From Gammaproteobacteria bacterium UBA2965 (GTDB lineage: Bacteria; Pseudomonadota; Gammaproteobacteria; Pseudomonadales; Azotimanducaceae), in NCBI GenBank assembly GCA_002348385.1, contig DEBD01000003.1, positions 1 to 61,390 of the forward strand: a stretch of 61,390 nt of DNA, in the 5' to 3' direction. Positions 43,790 through 52,750 of this stretch are shown here, in pieces; position 1 is the first letter of the stretch; each line of letters opens with the position of its first letter. Made by a program: the position numbers and the translations under genes. Under the pieces are notes generated by a model. That model ran no database searches and was not told where the DNA came from. It worked only from the letters and a program-made list of their open reading frames with translations.

Positions 43790-44239
43790 TTGAAGATTCG
43801 TCTCATTGCTGTGGGAGACAAACCCCGGTCTTGGGTGACCGAAGCATTCGATGACTACGCACGCCGACTTCCCCGGGAATTGAGCCTCGATCTGGTGCAG
43901 ATTCCAACCGCAAAAGCGCGCACGCGCGCCAGCCAGGGTGAGCGCGCGCTTAAAGCCGTAGACAGGCAGGATTGGGTGGTGGCGCTGGACGAGACGGGGC
44001 GCAGTTGCGACAGTGCGGCCCTGGCGGCGAAGCTGGATGGATGGCGCAATGAGGGCCGCACCGTGGCGTTGCTGGTAGGTGGGGCCGACGGCCTGGATGC
44101 GAAGGTTCTGGAGCGTGCCAACGAGGTCGTCGCGTTGTCAAACCTTACCTTCCCCCATGAACTGGTCAGGGTTATCGTTGCAGAACAGCTATATCGAGCC
44201 TGGACCATACTTTCCGGCCACCCGTATCATCGCGCCTGA
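43790..44239 (+). CDS. rlmH: 23S rRNA pseudouridine1915 N3-methyltransferase
   Basis: RlmH is a SPOUT methyltransferase that acts on pseudouridine 1915 of assembled 70S ribosomes. The 149 residues (E. coli 155) start with TTG 43790, (M)KIRLIAVGDKPRSWV. The knotted SAM-binding region is ALLVGGADGLDAKVL (about residues 94-108), followed by FPHELVRVIVAEQLYRAWTI and the terminal HPYHRA, all conserved. It is two bases before mrdA. Confidence 0.96.
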   Translation: MKIRLIAVGDKPRSWVTEAFDDYARRLPRELSLDLVQIPTAKARTRASQGERALKAVDRQDWVVALDETGRSCDSAALAAKLDGWRNEGRTVALLVGGADGLDAKVLERANEVVALSNLTFPHELVRVIVAEQLYRAWTILSGHPYHRA

Positions 44240-44241
44240 TC

Positions 44242-46128
44242 ATGCCTGCCTCGCTCTCGATTAAAGACAGTATTTCCGAACGTCGACAATTTGCCGGACG
44301 GTCGTTGGCGCTGTTCGTCGTTGCAACGGTTTTGGTGATGATTCTGGTGGGGCGACTGGTCCAGCTGCAGATCTTTGAATACGCTAAATATCGAACGCGA
44401 TCCGACGAGAATCGCATACAGGTAGAGCCTCTCGCCCCGCCCAGAGGGTTGATCTACGACCGCCACGGGGTTCTGCTGGCGGACAATCGACCCCAGCTCA
44501 GCCTGTCCATCGTGCGCGAGCGCGTCAGTGATTTTGATGCCCTGGTGGGCGAGCTGCGTGCGTTGATAGATATTTCTGACGGAGATCTGGCCGATTTTGG
44601 CAGGCGTCTAGAGCGGCGCCGGCGCCCCTACGAACCCGTGGCGCTAAAACTGGTGTTGAGCGAGGATGAGCAGGCCGTGCTGGCGGTAAACCGCCACCGG
44701 CTGAAAGGCGTAGAGGTGACCCGGCAGCTGGTGAGGAACTATCCGTTTGATAGTTTGTTTTCTCACGCGGTCGGGTCGGTGCGCCGCGTGTCCGAGCAGG
44801 ACCTGCAGTATCTTGATCCGGTCCGCTACAGCGCCACCAAGTTCGTGGGTCGGCGTGGCGTGGAACGCTTCTACGAAAATTCGCTGCACGGAGAGGTGGG
44901 CTACCGGCGTGTGGAGACCGACGCGCATGGGCGGGTCCGTCGCGAGCTGGAAGTGAATCGGCCCACTGCCGGGCAGAACATCACGCTGCATCTGGATAGT
45001 CGTCTGCAGATTGCCGCATCGGCGGCGCTTGGCCAGCGGCGTGGTGTGGTGGTGGCGCTCGACACTCGCTCCGGCGGCGTTCTTGCCATGGTCAGCAACC
45101 CCGGTTACGACCCCAATGCCTTCGTGCTGGGCATGTCCTCGCAACAGTTCGCGTCGCTGTCCCAGTCGCGTGACACGCCACTGTTCAATCGCGCCATCAG
45201 CGGGCAGTATGCGCCCGGCTCAATCTTCAAGCCGGTGGTGGGATTGGCGGGTCTGGCCAGTGGGGCGGTGACCTGGGAGGATGAGATCGACGACCCCGGT
45301 TACTTCCAGCTGCCTGGTCAGAGCCGAATCTATCGCGACTGGAACTGGTCCCAGTCCAATACCGGGGGGCAGGGCATTACCAACCTGCGTCGTGCCATTT
45401 ACCGCTCCTCCAATGTGTTTTTTTACGATCTGGCCACCCGGTTGGAGGTGGACGAGTTGGCGGCTTTCGCCGCTCAGTTCGGCTACGGCCACAAGAGCGC
45501 GGTGGATATTGCCGACGCTTCGGAGGGTTTGCTGCCCACGCGAAGCTGGAAGCTCGAGGTGAAAGGTGAACCCTGGTATCCAGGCGATAGTGTGAACCTG
45601 GGCGTCGGCCAGGGTGATCTGCTTGTGACGCCGCTGCAGCTGGCCACTGTGGCGGCGGTCTTCGCCAATCGTGGCGCACGGGTGCGACCACGCATGCTGT
45701 TGGCCAGCGACCGCCCGCTCAGTGAGTTCGACCCGCCACGTCCCTTGCCCAGAGTGCAGGGCCCTTCGGCCGACGACTGGGAGCAGATGGTAGACGCCAT
45801 GGAAGACGTGGTGCATCGCGGCAATCAGGGATACGGCAACAACGGCACCGCGTGGGCGTATATAGGTAGAGACATCGGCTACCGGATGGCGGGCAAGTCC
45901 GGGACCGCGCAGGTGGTGGAGATCAAGCAGGGCGAAGAGTACGACGAAGAGGAACTCGATGAGTATCGGCGCAAGCACGCATGGTTCATTGCTTTCGCGC
46001 CGGCGGACGACCCGGTGATTGCGCTGGCAGTGCTGGTGGAGAACGGCGGGGCTGGCAGTTCGGTGGCCGGGCCGGTTGCCCGTGAGGTGCTGGATGCCTA
46101 TATCCTGCCCCAACTGGCAGCTCGTTGA
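44242..46128 (+). CDS. mrdA: Penicillin-binding protein 2
   Basis: PBP2 is the peptidoglycan transpeptidase of the rod-elongation machinery and works with RodA (next gene). The 628 residues have an N-terminal membrane anchor (about residues 23-44), the pedestal domain with APPRGLIYDRHGVLLADNRP, and the transpeptidase domain. The active-site triad is SIFK with Ser near 327, SSN near 388, and KSGTAQ near 553. ATG 44242 lies three bases after the rlmH stop. Length and order match gammaproteobacteria. Confidence 0.97.
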   Translation: MPASLSIKDSISERRQFAGRSLALFVVATVLVMILVGRLVQLQIFEYAKYRTRSDENRIQVEPLAPPRGLIYDRHGVLLADNRPQLSLSIVRERVSDFDALVGELRALIDISDGDLADFGRRLERRRRPYEPVALKLVLSEDEQAVLAVNRHRLKGVEVTRQLVRNYPFDSLFSHAVGSVRRVSEQDLQYLDPVRYSATKFVGRRGVERFYENSLHGEVGYRRVETDAHGRVRRELEVNRPTAGQNITLHLDSRLQIAASAALGQRRGVVVALDTRSGGVLAMVSNPGYDPNAFVLGMSSQQFASLSQSRDTPLFNRAISGQYAPGSIFKPVVGLAGLASGAVTWEDEIDDPGYFQLPGQSRIYRDWNWSQSNTGGQGITNLRRAIYRSSNVFFYDLATRLEVDELAAFAAQFGYGHKSAVDIADASEGLLPTRSWKLEVKGEPWYPGDSVNLGVGQGDLLVTPLQLATVAAVFANRGARVRPRMLLASDRPLSEFDPPRPLPRVQGPSADDWEQMVDAMEDVVHRGNQGYGNNGTAWAYIGRDIGYRMAGKSGTAQVVEIKQGEEYDEEELDEYRRKHAWFIAFAPADDPVIALAVLVENGGAGSSVAGPVAREVLDAYILPQLAAR

Positions 46129-46142
46129 TCTGTGACTGATTC

Positions 46143-47273
46143 ATGAGCGATCAGGATTTCGTGCGGCGCCTGCCGGGCGCGGCCGCCATGGCCGGGCGCG
46201 GCCGGTTGGTGCGCATTCGATTAGACCCCCTGCTGCTTGCTGCCTTGCTGGCGATCATCGGCTTCGGATTGATTGTGCTCTACAGCGTGGTTGGCGGCGA
46301 CCAGGCGTTGTTCACCAATCAGCTGGTTCGAATGGGACTTGCGCTGGTGGCCATGGTGGTGGCGGCTCAATTGGACCCGCGGCTCTACCTGCGCTGGGCG
46401 CCCTTCGTCTATGCGGGCGGTTTGCTGCTGCTGGTGCTCGTGCTGGTGATGGGCGTGCGGGTGAAGGGCTCTCAGCGTTGGCTGGATTTCCCCGGGCTGC
46501 CGCGATTTCAGCCTTCTGAACTCATGAAGATCGCGGTACCCATGATGGTTGCCTGGTACCTGCATGAAAGGCCGCTGCCGCCCTCGCTCAAAGACATTGC
46601 GGTGGCCCTGGTGATCGTTGCCGTTCCGGCTGGGTGCATCGTTCTTCAGCCCGATCTGGGCACCGGAATACTGGTTGCGGGAGCGGGCCTGGCCGTGATG
46701 GTGTTGGCCGGAATCTACTGGCGCTGGATCGCCTATGCGGCGGCGGCCGTTGCGGTGGCGGCGCCTGGGTTGTGGTACCTGCTGCAGGACTACCAGCGCC
46801 AGCGCATCCTTACCCTGTTTGATCCGGAAAGCGATCCGTTGGGAGCGGGTTGGAACATCATTCAGTCGAAGACGGCTATTGGATCCGGTGGGCTTTACGG
46901 TAAGGGGTTGCTCGAAGGAACCCAGAGCCACCTGGAATTTCTGCCCGAGGCGCAGACGGATTTCATCATTGCGGTGATCGGCGAGGAACTCGGCTTCGTC
47001 GGTGTGCTCTTTCTGCTGGGACTGTACATGGTTGTCATCGGGCGCGGTCTGTATATCGCCACTCAGGCACAAAACACGTTTCAGCGCTTGTTAGCGGGCT
47101 CGCTTACCCTGATCTTTTTCGTTTACGCTTTCGTCAATATCGCCATGGTCAGTGGGCTGCTTCCGGTTGTGGGAGTACCGCTACCGCTGGTAAGTTATGG
47201 CGGCACCTCAGCCATAACCTTGTTGGCCAGCTTCGGCATTATCATGGCCGTGCGGCCCCAGAGAGCCTGGTAG
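46143..47273 (+). CDS. mrdB: Rod shape-determining protein RodA
   Basis: RodA is the SEDS-family peptidoglycan polymerase paired with PBP2. The 376-residue membrane protein has about ten hydrophobic segments. SEDS motifs visible are GSQRWLDFPGLPRFQPSELM (residues 101-120), LQPDLGTGILV, and the C-terminal VSGLLPVVGVPLPLVSYGGT. The conserved catalytic Asp of SEDS proteins falls in the GSGGLYGKGLLEGTQSHLEF to LPEAQTDFI region. It follows mrdA after 14 bases. Confidence 0.97.
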   Translation: MSDQDFVRRLPGAAAMAGRGRLVRIRLDPLLLAALLAIIGFGLIVLYSVVGGDQALFTNQLVRMGLALVAMVVAAQLDPRLYLRWAPFVYAGGLLLLVLVLVMGVRVKGSQRWLDFPGLPRFQPSELMKIAVPMMVAWYLHERPLPPSLKDIAVALVIVAVPAGCIVLQPDLGTGILVAGAGLAVMVLAGIYWRWIAYAAAAVAVAAPGLWYLLQDYQRQRILTLFDPESDPLGAGWNIIQSKTAIGSGGLYGKGLLEGTQSHLEFLPEAQTDFIIAVIGEELGFVGVLFLLGLYMVVIGRGLYIATQAQNTFQRLLAGSLTLIFFVYAFVNIAMVSGLLPVVGVPLPLVSYGGTSAITLLASFGIIMAVRPQRAW

Positions 47274-47322
47274 TGACACGGTAAAAGACGGAACCAAAGA
47301 TTCAAAAGGAAGACCAACGGTT

Positions 47323-48357
47323 ATGCGTAAAGTAAGCGTGTTAGGGATGACAACGCTCTTGCTCTTTGGCTCGGCGTGTGCGGATTACTCTGAGCGCGCA
47401 GATGTCCAGGCGTATATCGACGAGCTGGTGGAACAGCACGATTTCGAGCGGGAGGAGTTGGTGGCGCTCATCGAAGATGCCGAGCGCCAGCAGCGCATCC
47501 TGGAACTCATCGCGCGGCCTGCGGAGCGTACGCTGAAGTGGCACGAGTACCGGGATATCTTCATCGAAGAAGATCGGATCAACCAGGGACTGACGTTCTG
47601 GGGCGAGAACCAGGCTGCCCTGGATGCGGCTCATCGGCAATACGGCGTGCCACCGGAATACGTGGTGGCCATCATCGGTGCGGAAACGCGTTATGGTCGG
47701 ATAACAGGGCGCTTTCGCGTGCTGGATGCGTTGACGACGCTGGCATTCGATTATCCGCCGCGCTCCAAATTCTTCCGCTCTGAACTTACGGAGCTGTTGC
47801 TTTTAGCGCGGGAAGAGAACATCAACCCGCGCAGCTTGAAGGGATCTTACGCAGGCGCCATGGGTTACGGGCAGTTCATACCGTCCAGCTTCCGCGCCTA
47901 CGCGGTGGATTTCGACACCGACGGACAGCGCGACATCTGGGAGAACACCGCGGACGCTATTGGCAGCGTAGCCAACTACTTCAGCCGTCACGGCTGGCAG
48001 TCCGGTGGAGATGTGGTGCTGCGTGCCAGCGTCACCGGTGAGGATGCGGACCCCCTGGCAAACAAATCCTTGAGCTTGAATCACTCCGTCGGAGAGCTGG
48101 CATCGCTGGGCGTGCGGGTGGGTGAGAACGAGACGGTATCGGCCGATACTAAGGCGGCGCTGTTCCGTATGGAAACGGAAGACGGCGCTGAATATTGGGT
48201 TGGATTGAAGAACTTTTATGTGATCACCCGCTACAACCACAGCCGCCTATACGCCATGGCGGTGCACCAGCTCAGCCAGGCCATCCTGGAGCGTCGCGAG
48301 GGGGTTGGCGACTCAAATGATGCTGGATTTGATCCCAACGCGGCCCCAGCCGCCTGA
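47323..48357 (+). CDS. mltB: Membrane-bound lytic murein transglycosylase B
   Basis: MltB cleaves peptidoglycan glycan strands, leaving 1,6-anhydroMurNAc ends, to allow wall growth. The 344 residues start with a lipoprotein-type signal (MRKVSVLGMTTLLLFGSAC; Cys19 is the likely lipidated residue, though the -3 Gly is not ideal). The catalytic Glu lies in IIGAETRYGRITG near residue 121. The family motifs SYAGAMGYGQFIPSSFRAYA and DIWENTADAIGSVANYF follow. Its order before rlpA is conserved. Confidence 0.95.
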   Translation: MRKVSVLGMTTLLLFGSACADYSERADVQAYIDELVEQHDFEREELVALIEDAERQQRILELIARPAERTLKWHEYRDIFIEEDRINQGLTFWGENQAALDAAHRQYGVPPEYVVAIIGAETRYGRITGRFRVLDALTTLAFDYPPRSKFFRSELTELLLLAREENINPRSLKGSYAGAMGYGQFIPSSFRAYAVDFDTDGQRDIWENTADAIGSVANYFSRHGWQSGGDVVLRASVTGEDADPLANKSLSLNHSVGELASLGVRVGENETVSADTKAALFRMETEDGAEYWVGLKNFYVITRYNHSRLYAMAVHQLSQAILERREGVGDSNDAGFDPNAAPAA

Positions 48358-48362
48358 ACGTC

Positions 48363-49112
48363 GTGCCATTGCGTTTCCTAGCCGTCGCCTGTGCGCTGTT
48401 CCTTGTGGGTTGCGTCTCGCCCAGCGTGCGCGTGCCAGAGACCAGCGACGGACCGCCGCTCGCGCCGCACGGCGATCTGGCCAACCTGCCGGATCCGGTT
48501 CCTCGCAAAGAACCCAAGAGCCGGTCAGGCAATCCGCCCAGCTATACGGTGTTTGGAAAGACCTATCAGGTCATGGACAGTGCGGTCGGATACCGGGAGG
48601 AAGGTCAGGCTAGCTGGTACGGACGCAAGTTTCACGGTCGCAAGACCTCCAGCGGCGAGCCTTTCGACATGTTCCAGCTCACCGCCGCGCACCGCTCCCT
48701 ACCCATACCAACCTATGTGCGCGTGACCAATCTGGGCAACGGGCGAACCACTCTGGTGCGGGTCAACGACCGGGGGCCGTTCTACGGTGAGCGGATTATC
48801 GACCTGTCTTATGCTGGCGCCGTGAAGCTGGGGTTTGCGCAGCAGGGTACGGCCTGGGTGCGGGTAGAAGTGCTTGAGGACGCACCCGAGTTCTACCTGC
48901 AGGCCGGGGCGTTTCGCGAGCTGAATGCTGCGGACGCGCTGAAGGCTGCTCTGGGCGAGCTTACCGGGCTGCCGGCGCACATCGTGCAGGTGAGTCACGA
49001 CGACTTGTTCCGCGTGCGTCTCGGGCCGGTGGTAGGTCGGCCGGAGGCACTGCGGCTTCAGGCGCTCATCGTCGCGGCGAAATACGGACGCCCGCTGATT
49101 CTTGATCGTTGA
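48363..49112 (+). CDS. rlpA: Rare lipoprotein A, septal-ring transglycosylase-like
   Basis: RlpA is an outer-membrane lipoprotein with a double-psi beta-barrel; in Pseudomonas it is a lytic transglycosylase acting on peptide-free (denuded) glycan. The 249 residues start at GTG 48363 with the lipobox LVGC (Cys17). The DPBB domain is EGQASWYGRKFHGRKTSSGE to TLVRVNDRGPFYGERIIDLS, including the catalytic Glu and Asp. A SPOR domain follows (YLQAGAFRELNAADALKAAL onward), which would target septal glycan. It lies five bases after mltB. Confidence 0.95.
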   Translation: MPLRFLAVACALFLVGCVSPSVRVPETSDGPPLAPHGDLANLPDPVPRKEPKSRSGNPPSYTVFGKTYQVMDSAVGYREEGQASWYGRKFHGRKTSSGEPFDMFQLTAAHRSLPIPTYVRVTNLGNGRTTLVRVNDRGPFYGERIIDLSYAGAVKLGFAQQGTAWVRVEVLEDAPEFYLQAGAFRELNAADALKAALGELTGLPAHIVQVSHDDLFRVRLGPVVGRPEALRLQALIVAAKYGRPLILDR

Positions 49113-49119
49113 GACGCGG

Positions 49120-49128
49120 TGGTAACAT
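49120..49128 (+). promoter_or_regulatory. Possible extended -10 promoter of dacA
   Basis: TGG followed by TAACAT (49123-49128) is an extended -10-like element, with TTGATC at 49102-49107 only 15 bases upstream. It lies at the end of rlpA and 28 bases before the dacA start. The match is modest. Confidence 0.25.
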
Positions 49129-49156
49129 CCGCGGTGTCGCCTTGAGGTAGTCGTTC

Positions 49157-50341
49157 ATGTTTGTATCCGGAAGATGGGCTTGCGCGGTGGTCGCGCTGCT
49201 GCTCCCCGCCCTTGCCCTGGCGGCAGCGCCCATGATGCCCAAGCCGCCGTCGGTGGATGCGTTGTCCTATCTGCTCATCGACGCGGACAGTCAGAAGGTG
49301 CTGGTGGAGCACAACGGGCATCAGGCGCTACCGCCAGCCAGCTTGACCAAGATCATGACTCACTATCTGGTGGCCGCGGAGCTCGAAGCCGGCCGTGCGA
49401 GCCTTGACGATATGGTCCCGGTGAGCGAAAGAGCGTGGCGGATGGAAGGATCCACCATGTTCATCGATGTGGGTAGCGAGGTGAGTCTGGAGGACCTGCT
49501 CAGGGGCCTGATCATCCAATCCGGCAACGACGCCAGCGTGGCGCTTGCCGAATACGTGGCCGGAACCGAGGAGGCCTTTGCGGACACGATGAACCAGCAG
49601 GCCCTTCAGCTGGGCATGCAGAACAGCATGTTCGAGAACGCCAGCGGATGGCCGAGCGACAATCATAGAAGTTCGGCGTGGGACATGGCACTGCTAACCC
49701 GCTCTCTGATCAAGCGTTTTCCGGATACCTATGCCATCTATGCCGAGCCCGAATTCAAATATCTACATTACGATCCACAGGCAAACAGAAACCTCCCTCT
49801 GCTCCGCCGTGACAAGACGGTAGATGGCGTCAAAACTGGCTACACCGAGGAAGCGGGTTACTGCCTGGTGGCATCTGCGGTGCGAGATGGCATGCGATTG
49901 ATTTCTGTGGTGATGGGGGTGCCTGGAGCCAATACCCGGGAAGGGTCGCAAAACCGCATGCTGGAAAGCCACAAATTGCTTACCTATGGTTTCCGTCATT
50001 TCGAAACCCAGAAGCTCTACCAGGCCCGCGTGCCGCTAAAAACGGCACAGTTGTGGTACGGGGAGCTCGAAGAAGTGGAGCTGGGCGTGGAAGAGGACAT
50101 GTACGCCACCATACCCAGAGGCCATTACGGAGATCTTCAGGCCGAACTCACTGTGGCCCGGGTCATCGAGGCGCCATTGGCGAAGGGCGCTGAGGTGGGC
50201 GAGTTGCGTTTACGGTTGTTTGACGAAACGATTCATCGCGTTCCGCTGGTGGCGCTTCAAGGCAGCCCGGAAGCCGGTGTGCTGTCACGCTTTGGCGATG
50301 CCATATACCTGTTCTTCAGGGGATTCTTTGGCGATGAGTGA
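49157..50341 (+). CDS. dacA: D-alanyl-D-alanine carboxypeptidase (PBP5/6 type)
   Basis: DacA removes the terminal D-Ala of peptidoglycan pentapeptides in the periplasm. The 394 residues begin with a signal peptide ending near LALAAA. The S11 triad is SLTK (Ser near 62), SGN near 121 and KTG near 226. A C-terminal beta domain follows, and an amphipathic end (DAIYLFFRGFFGDE) would anchor it to the inner membrane. It lies in the conserved rlpA-dacA-ybeD-lipB order and overlaps ybeD by eight bases. Confidence 0.97.
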   Translation: MFVSGRWACAVVALLLPALALAAAPMMPKPPSVDALSYLLIDADSQKVLVEHNGHQALPPASLTKIMTHYLVAAELEAGRASLDDMVPVSERAWRMEGSTMFIDVGSEVSLEDLLRGLIIQSGNDASVALAEYVAGTEEAFADTMNQQALQLGMQNSMFENASGWPSDNHRSSAWDMALLTRSLIKRFPDTYAIYAEPEFKYLHYDPQANRNLPLLRRDKTVDGVKTGYTEEAGYCLVASAVRDGMRLISVVMGVPGANTREGSQNRMLESHKLLTYGFRHFETQKLYQARVPLKTAQLWYGELEEVELGVEEDMYATIPRGHYGDLQAELTVARVIEAPLAKGAEVGELRLRLFDETIHRVPLVALQGSPEAGVLSRFGDAIYLFFRGFFGDE

Positions 50342-50597
50342 TACGCCCACTATCGAGTTCCCCTGCGAGTATCCGATCAAGGTGATCGCAGACAACCACC
50401 CGTCCATGCGGGAGACAGTACTTGCCATCGTTTCGCGGCATGCCCAGGGCCCGGTGGAAGGGTCAGTCAGCGTAAAGAACAGCCGCGAGAACACCTACTG
50501 TTCTGTCCGTGTATCTATCGTGGCAACCGGGGAGGCTCAGCTTCGCGCTCTGCATCAGGATCTGATCGCCGAGCCTTTGGTACGGCTGGTGCTGTGA
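50334..50597 (+). CDS. ybeD: YbeD family (DUF493) protein
   Basis: An 87-residue ACT-like small protein of the DUF493/YbeD family, function unsettled. I chose ATG 50334, which overlaps the dacA stop and gives MSDTPTIEFPCEYPIKVIAD; E. coli YbeD is also 87 residues. The segment VSVKNSRENTYCSVRVSIVA is the typical beta-strand pair. The gene sits between dacA and lipB, as in E. coli, and overlaps lipB by four bases (GTGA). Confidence 0.93.
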   Translation: MSDTPTIEFPCEYPIKVIADNHPSMRETVLAIVSRHAQGPVEGSVSVKNSRENTYCSVRVSIVATGEAQLRALHQDLIAEPLVRLVL

Positions 50598-51226
50598 TCG
50601 AGGTTGGCGTCAAGGACCTTGGGCGCACGCAGTACGAGGGCGTGTTCCATGCGATGAAGGCGTTCACGGCGTCGCGCACCGAAACGACGCCTGACGAGAT
50701 CTGGCTCACCGAGCACGAGCCGGTGTTTACTCAGGGGCAGGCCGGAAAAGCAGAGCACCTGTTGGCCCCCGGCAGCATCCCGGTGGTTCAGACCGATCGG
50801 GGCGGGCAGGTCACCTACCATGGACCCGGACAGATCGTTGGTTACCTGATGTTCGACCTGAAGCGGTTAGGCGTGAGCGTGCGTGGCCTGGTCACTGGCA
50901 TCGAAGAGGCAGTGGTCAGCCTGCTGGTGGACTACGGCATCGTAGCCGCGCCACGAGCGGACGCGCCGGGCGTCTATGTTGGCGGAGCCAAGATCGCCGC
51001 GCTGGGTCTGCGGGTACGCCGCGGTTGCTCTTATCATGGGTTGGCGCTGAACGTGTGCATGGATCTGGAGCCGTTCTCCAGGATCAATCCGTGTGGGTTG
51101 CTGGATATGCAGGTAACCCAGGTGTGCGACCTTGGTGGGCCTGAAGATCTTGGTGCGGTTCGCTCGCTTCTGTTGGACAAGCTTGCCCGCGCCTACTCGA
51201 TCAGATTCCGCACGTTGGACAGTTAG
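50594..51226 (+). CDS. lipB: Octanoyl-[ACP]:protein N-octanoyltransferase
   Basis: LipB transfers octanoate from acyl carrier protein to lipoyl domains, the first step of lipoate synthesis. The start is GTG at 50594 (210 residues). The motif TDRGGQVTYHGPGQIVGYLM, the catalytic Lys in GGAKIAALG (near 133) and the catalytic Cys in INPCG (near 166) are all present. In E. coli lipA, for the sulfur-insertion step, lies just beyond (after ybeF); here it is absent, and moeB converges from the other strand with a 26-base overlap. Confidence 0.97.
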   Translation: MIEVGVKDLGRTQYEGVFHAMKAFTASRTETTPDEIWLTEHEPVFTQGQAGKAEHLLAPGSIPVVQTDRGGQVTYHGPGQIVGYLMFDLKRLGVSVRGLVTGIEEAVVSLLVDYGIVAAPRADAPGVYVGGAKIAALGLRVRRGCSYHGLALNVCMDLEPFSRINPCGLLDMQVTQVCDLGGPEDLGAVRSLLLDKLARAYSIRFRTLDS

Positions 51227-51953
51227 GGTCCTGTGGCAGGCGTAGCTTGCGCCACTCCATTCGCTTGCCGTCGAAGTAAAGCACGCTGCCCACTAGCAAC
51301 TCCCCGGCTCCGGTAATGAGCTTGATGGCTTCCATGGCCTGGCAGGTGCCGATTATGCCGACCACTGTGCCAAGCACGCCATTTTCAGAGCAGTTCAGCG
51401 CTTCGTCGTCACCTTCCCGATACAGGCATCGATAACAGGGCGCGTTGGGATTGCGTGCGTCGAACACGGCGACCTGACCCTCCCAGCGAATGGCCGCTCC
51501 GGATACCAGTGGTGTGCCCGTTGCCCAACAGGCATCGTTGATGGCATAGCGTGCTAGAAAGTTGTCGGTGGCGTCCAGCACCACGTCTGCGGTGCCGATC
51601 AGTTCGGTCAGTTCCCCAGAGTCGAGCTTGCGGTCTACAGTAACCACGCGAACATGCGGGTTAATCTCCTGCAGGGTGCGTTTTGCCGAGATGACTTTAG
51701 CTTCCCCCAGGCTGCTCTGGCGGTGCACGATCTGGCGCTGCAGGTTGGACAGATCCACTACGTCGTGATCGCTGATGACCAGCTCTCCGACTCCCGCGCT
51801 CGCCAGATACACTGCGGCGGGCGAGCCGAGCCCGCCCATGCCGATGACGAGCACGCGGGCGTCGAGCAGCTTTTCCTGCCCGGCCACGTCTATTTCCGGC
51901 AGCAGGATCTGTCGGCTGTAGCGCAGCAGCAGCTCGTCGCTGATGTCGCTCAT
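51201..51953 (-). CDS. moeB: Molybdopterin-synthase adenylyltransferase (MoeB/ThiF family)
   Basis: An E1-like enzyme that adenylates the C terminus of a ubiquitin-like sulfur carrier such as MoaD or ThiS. The 250 residues match MoeB length. The nucleotide-binding GMGGLG is at 38-43, the adenylation Arg/Asp region is DLSNLQRQIVH, and zinc Cys pairs are CYRC and CPTC. ThiF is the alternative; hemA-prfA-prmC-moeB order favours MoeB/HesA. It overlaps prmC by four bases, and lipB at its 3' end. Confidence 0.88.
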   Translation of the reverse strand: MSDISDELLLRYSRQILLPEIDVAGQEKLLDARVLVIGMGGLGSPAAVYLASAGVGELVISDHDVVDLSNLQRQIVHRQSSLGEAKVISAKRTLQEINPHVRVVTVDRKLDSGELTELIGTADVVLDATDNFLARYAINDACWATGTPLVSGAAIRWEGQVAVFDARNPNAPCYRCLYREGDDEALNCSENGVLGTVVGIIGTCQAMEAIKLITGAGELLVGSVLYFDGKRMEWRKLRLPQDPNCPTCGI

Positions 51954-52750
51954 GGCGCGCGCACCGCCGTGCTGACCCGCTCGTGACCCGCCAGGTCGGG
52001 AACGCTTTCGATGCGAGTGAATTTGGCGCCCGCCAGCAGGTGCCGCACGGCGGTGCCCTGCTCGTATCCGTGCTCCAGCAGCAGCCGTCCGTTGGGCGCC
52101 AGATGCCGGCGCGTCTTGCCGATGATCTGGCGCAGGGCGTCTAGACCTTCCTTGCCTGCCACCAGGGCCAGCCGGGGTTCTCCCGCCAGAGCGTTGAGAT
52201 GGTGGTCATGCTCCGCCACGTAAGGGGGATTGCTCAGGATCACGTCGAATCGGCCCTGTACGCCGTCGAACCAGTTGGATTCCAGCCAGGTCACCTGAAC
52301 GCCGTGCTTTTCGGCATTGCTGTGGGCCACGGCCAGCGCCGCGGGAGAGATATCCACGGCAGTCACGCTGCAACCGGGCGCGGTATGGGCGATAGCGATG
52401 GCGATGGCACCGCAGCCGGTACCGAGTTCCAGCACCCTCGCACCCGGCGCCAGGTTCGCCAGAGCACGCTCCACCAGCACCTCCGTGTCCGGCCTCGGTA
52501 CCAGCACGTCTGGCGTGACGGTGAAGTCGAGCCCCCAGAACTCCTTGGTTTCTAGAATGTAGGCCACCGGCTCGCCGCCGATGCGTCGCTCCCGCCACTC
52601 GTCGAGTAGTCTCAGCACGGGTTTGCTCAGAGGGCGCTCCGGATGAGCGATTATTGCAGCCCGATCACAACCCAAGGCATGCGCCAGCAACACGTCGCAA
52701 TCCAACCGCTCTAGGCCGGCGCTGCTGCGCCACTGCTGGATGTTGGTCAT
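51950..52750 (-). CDS. prmC: Release factor glutamine methyltransferase
   Basis: PrmC methylates the Gln of the GGQ motif in release factors RF1 and RF2; RF1 is encoded just upstream. The 266 residues have an N-terminal helical domain and a Rossmann SAM-binding domain: VLELGTGCGAIAIAIA (near 105) and the catalytic NPPY (near 174, ILSNPPYVAE). It overlaps prfA by four bases and moeB by four, so the set is probably translationally coupled. Confidence 0.97.
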   Translation of the reverse strand: MTNIQQWRSSAGLERLDCDVLLAHALGCDRAAIIAHPERPLSKPVLRLLDEWRERRIGGEPVAYILETKEFWGLDFTVTPDVLVPRPDTEVLVERALANLAPGARVLELGTGCGAIAIAIAHTAPGCSVTAVDISPAALAVAHSNAEKHGVQVTWLESNWFDGVQGRFDVILSNPPYVAEHDHHLNALAGEPRLALVAGKEGLDALRQIIGKTRRHLAPNGRLLLEHGYEQGTAVRHLLAGAKFTRIESVPDLAGHERVSTAVRAP

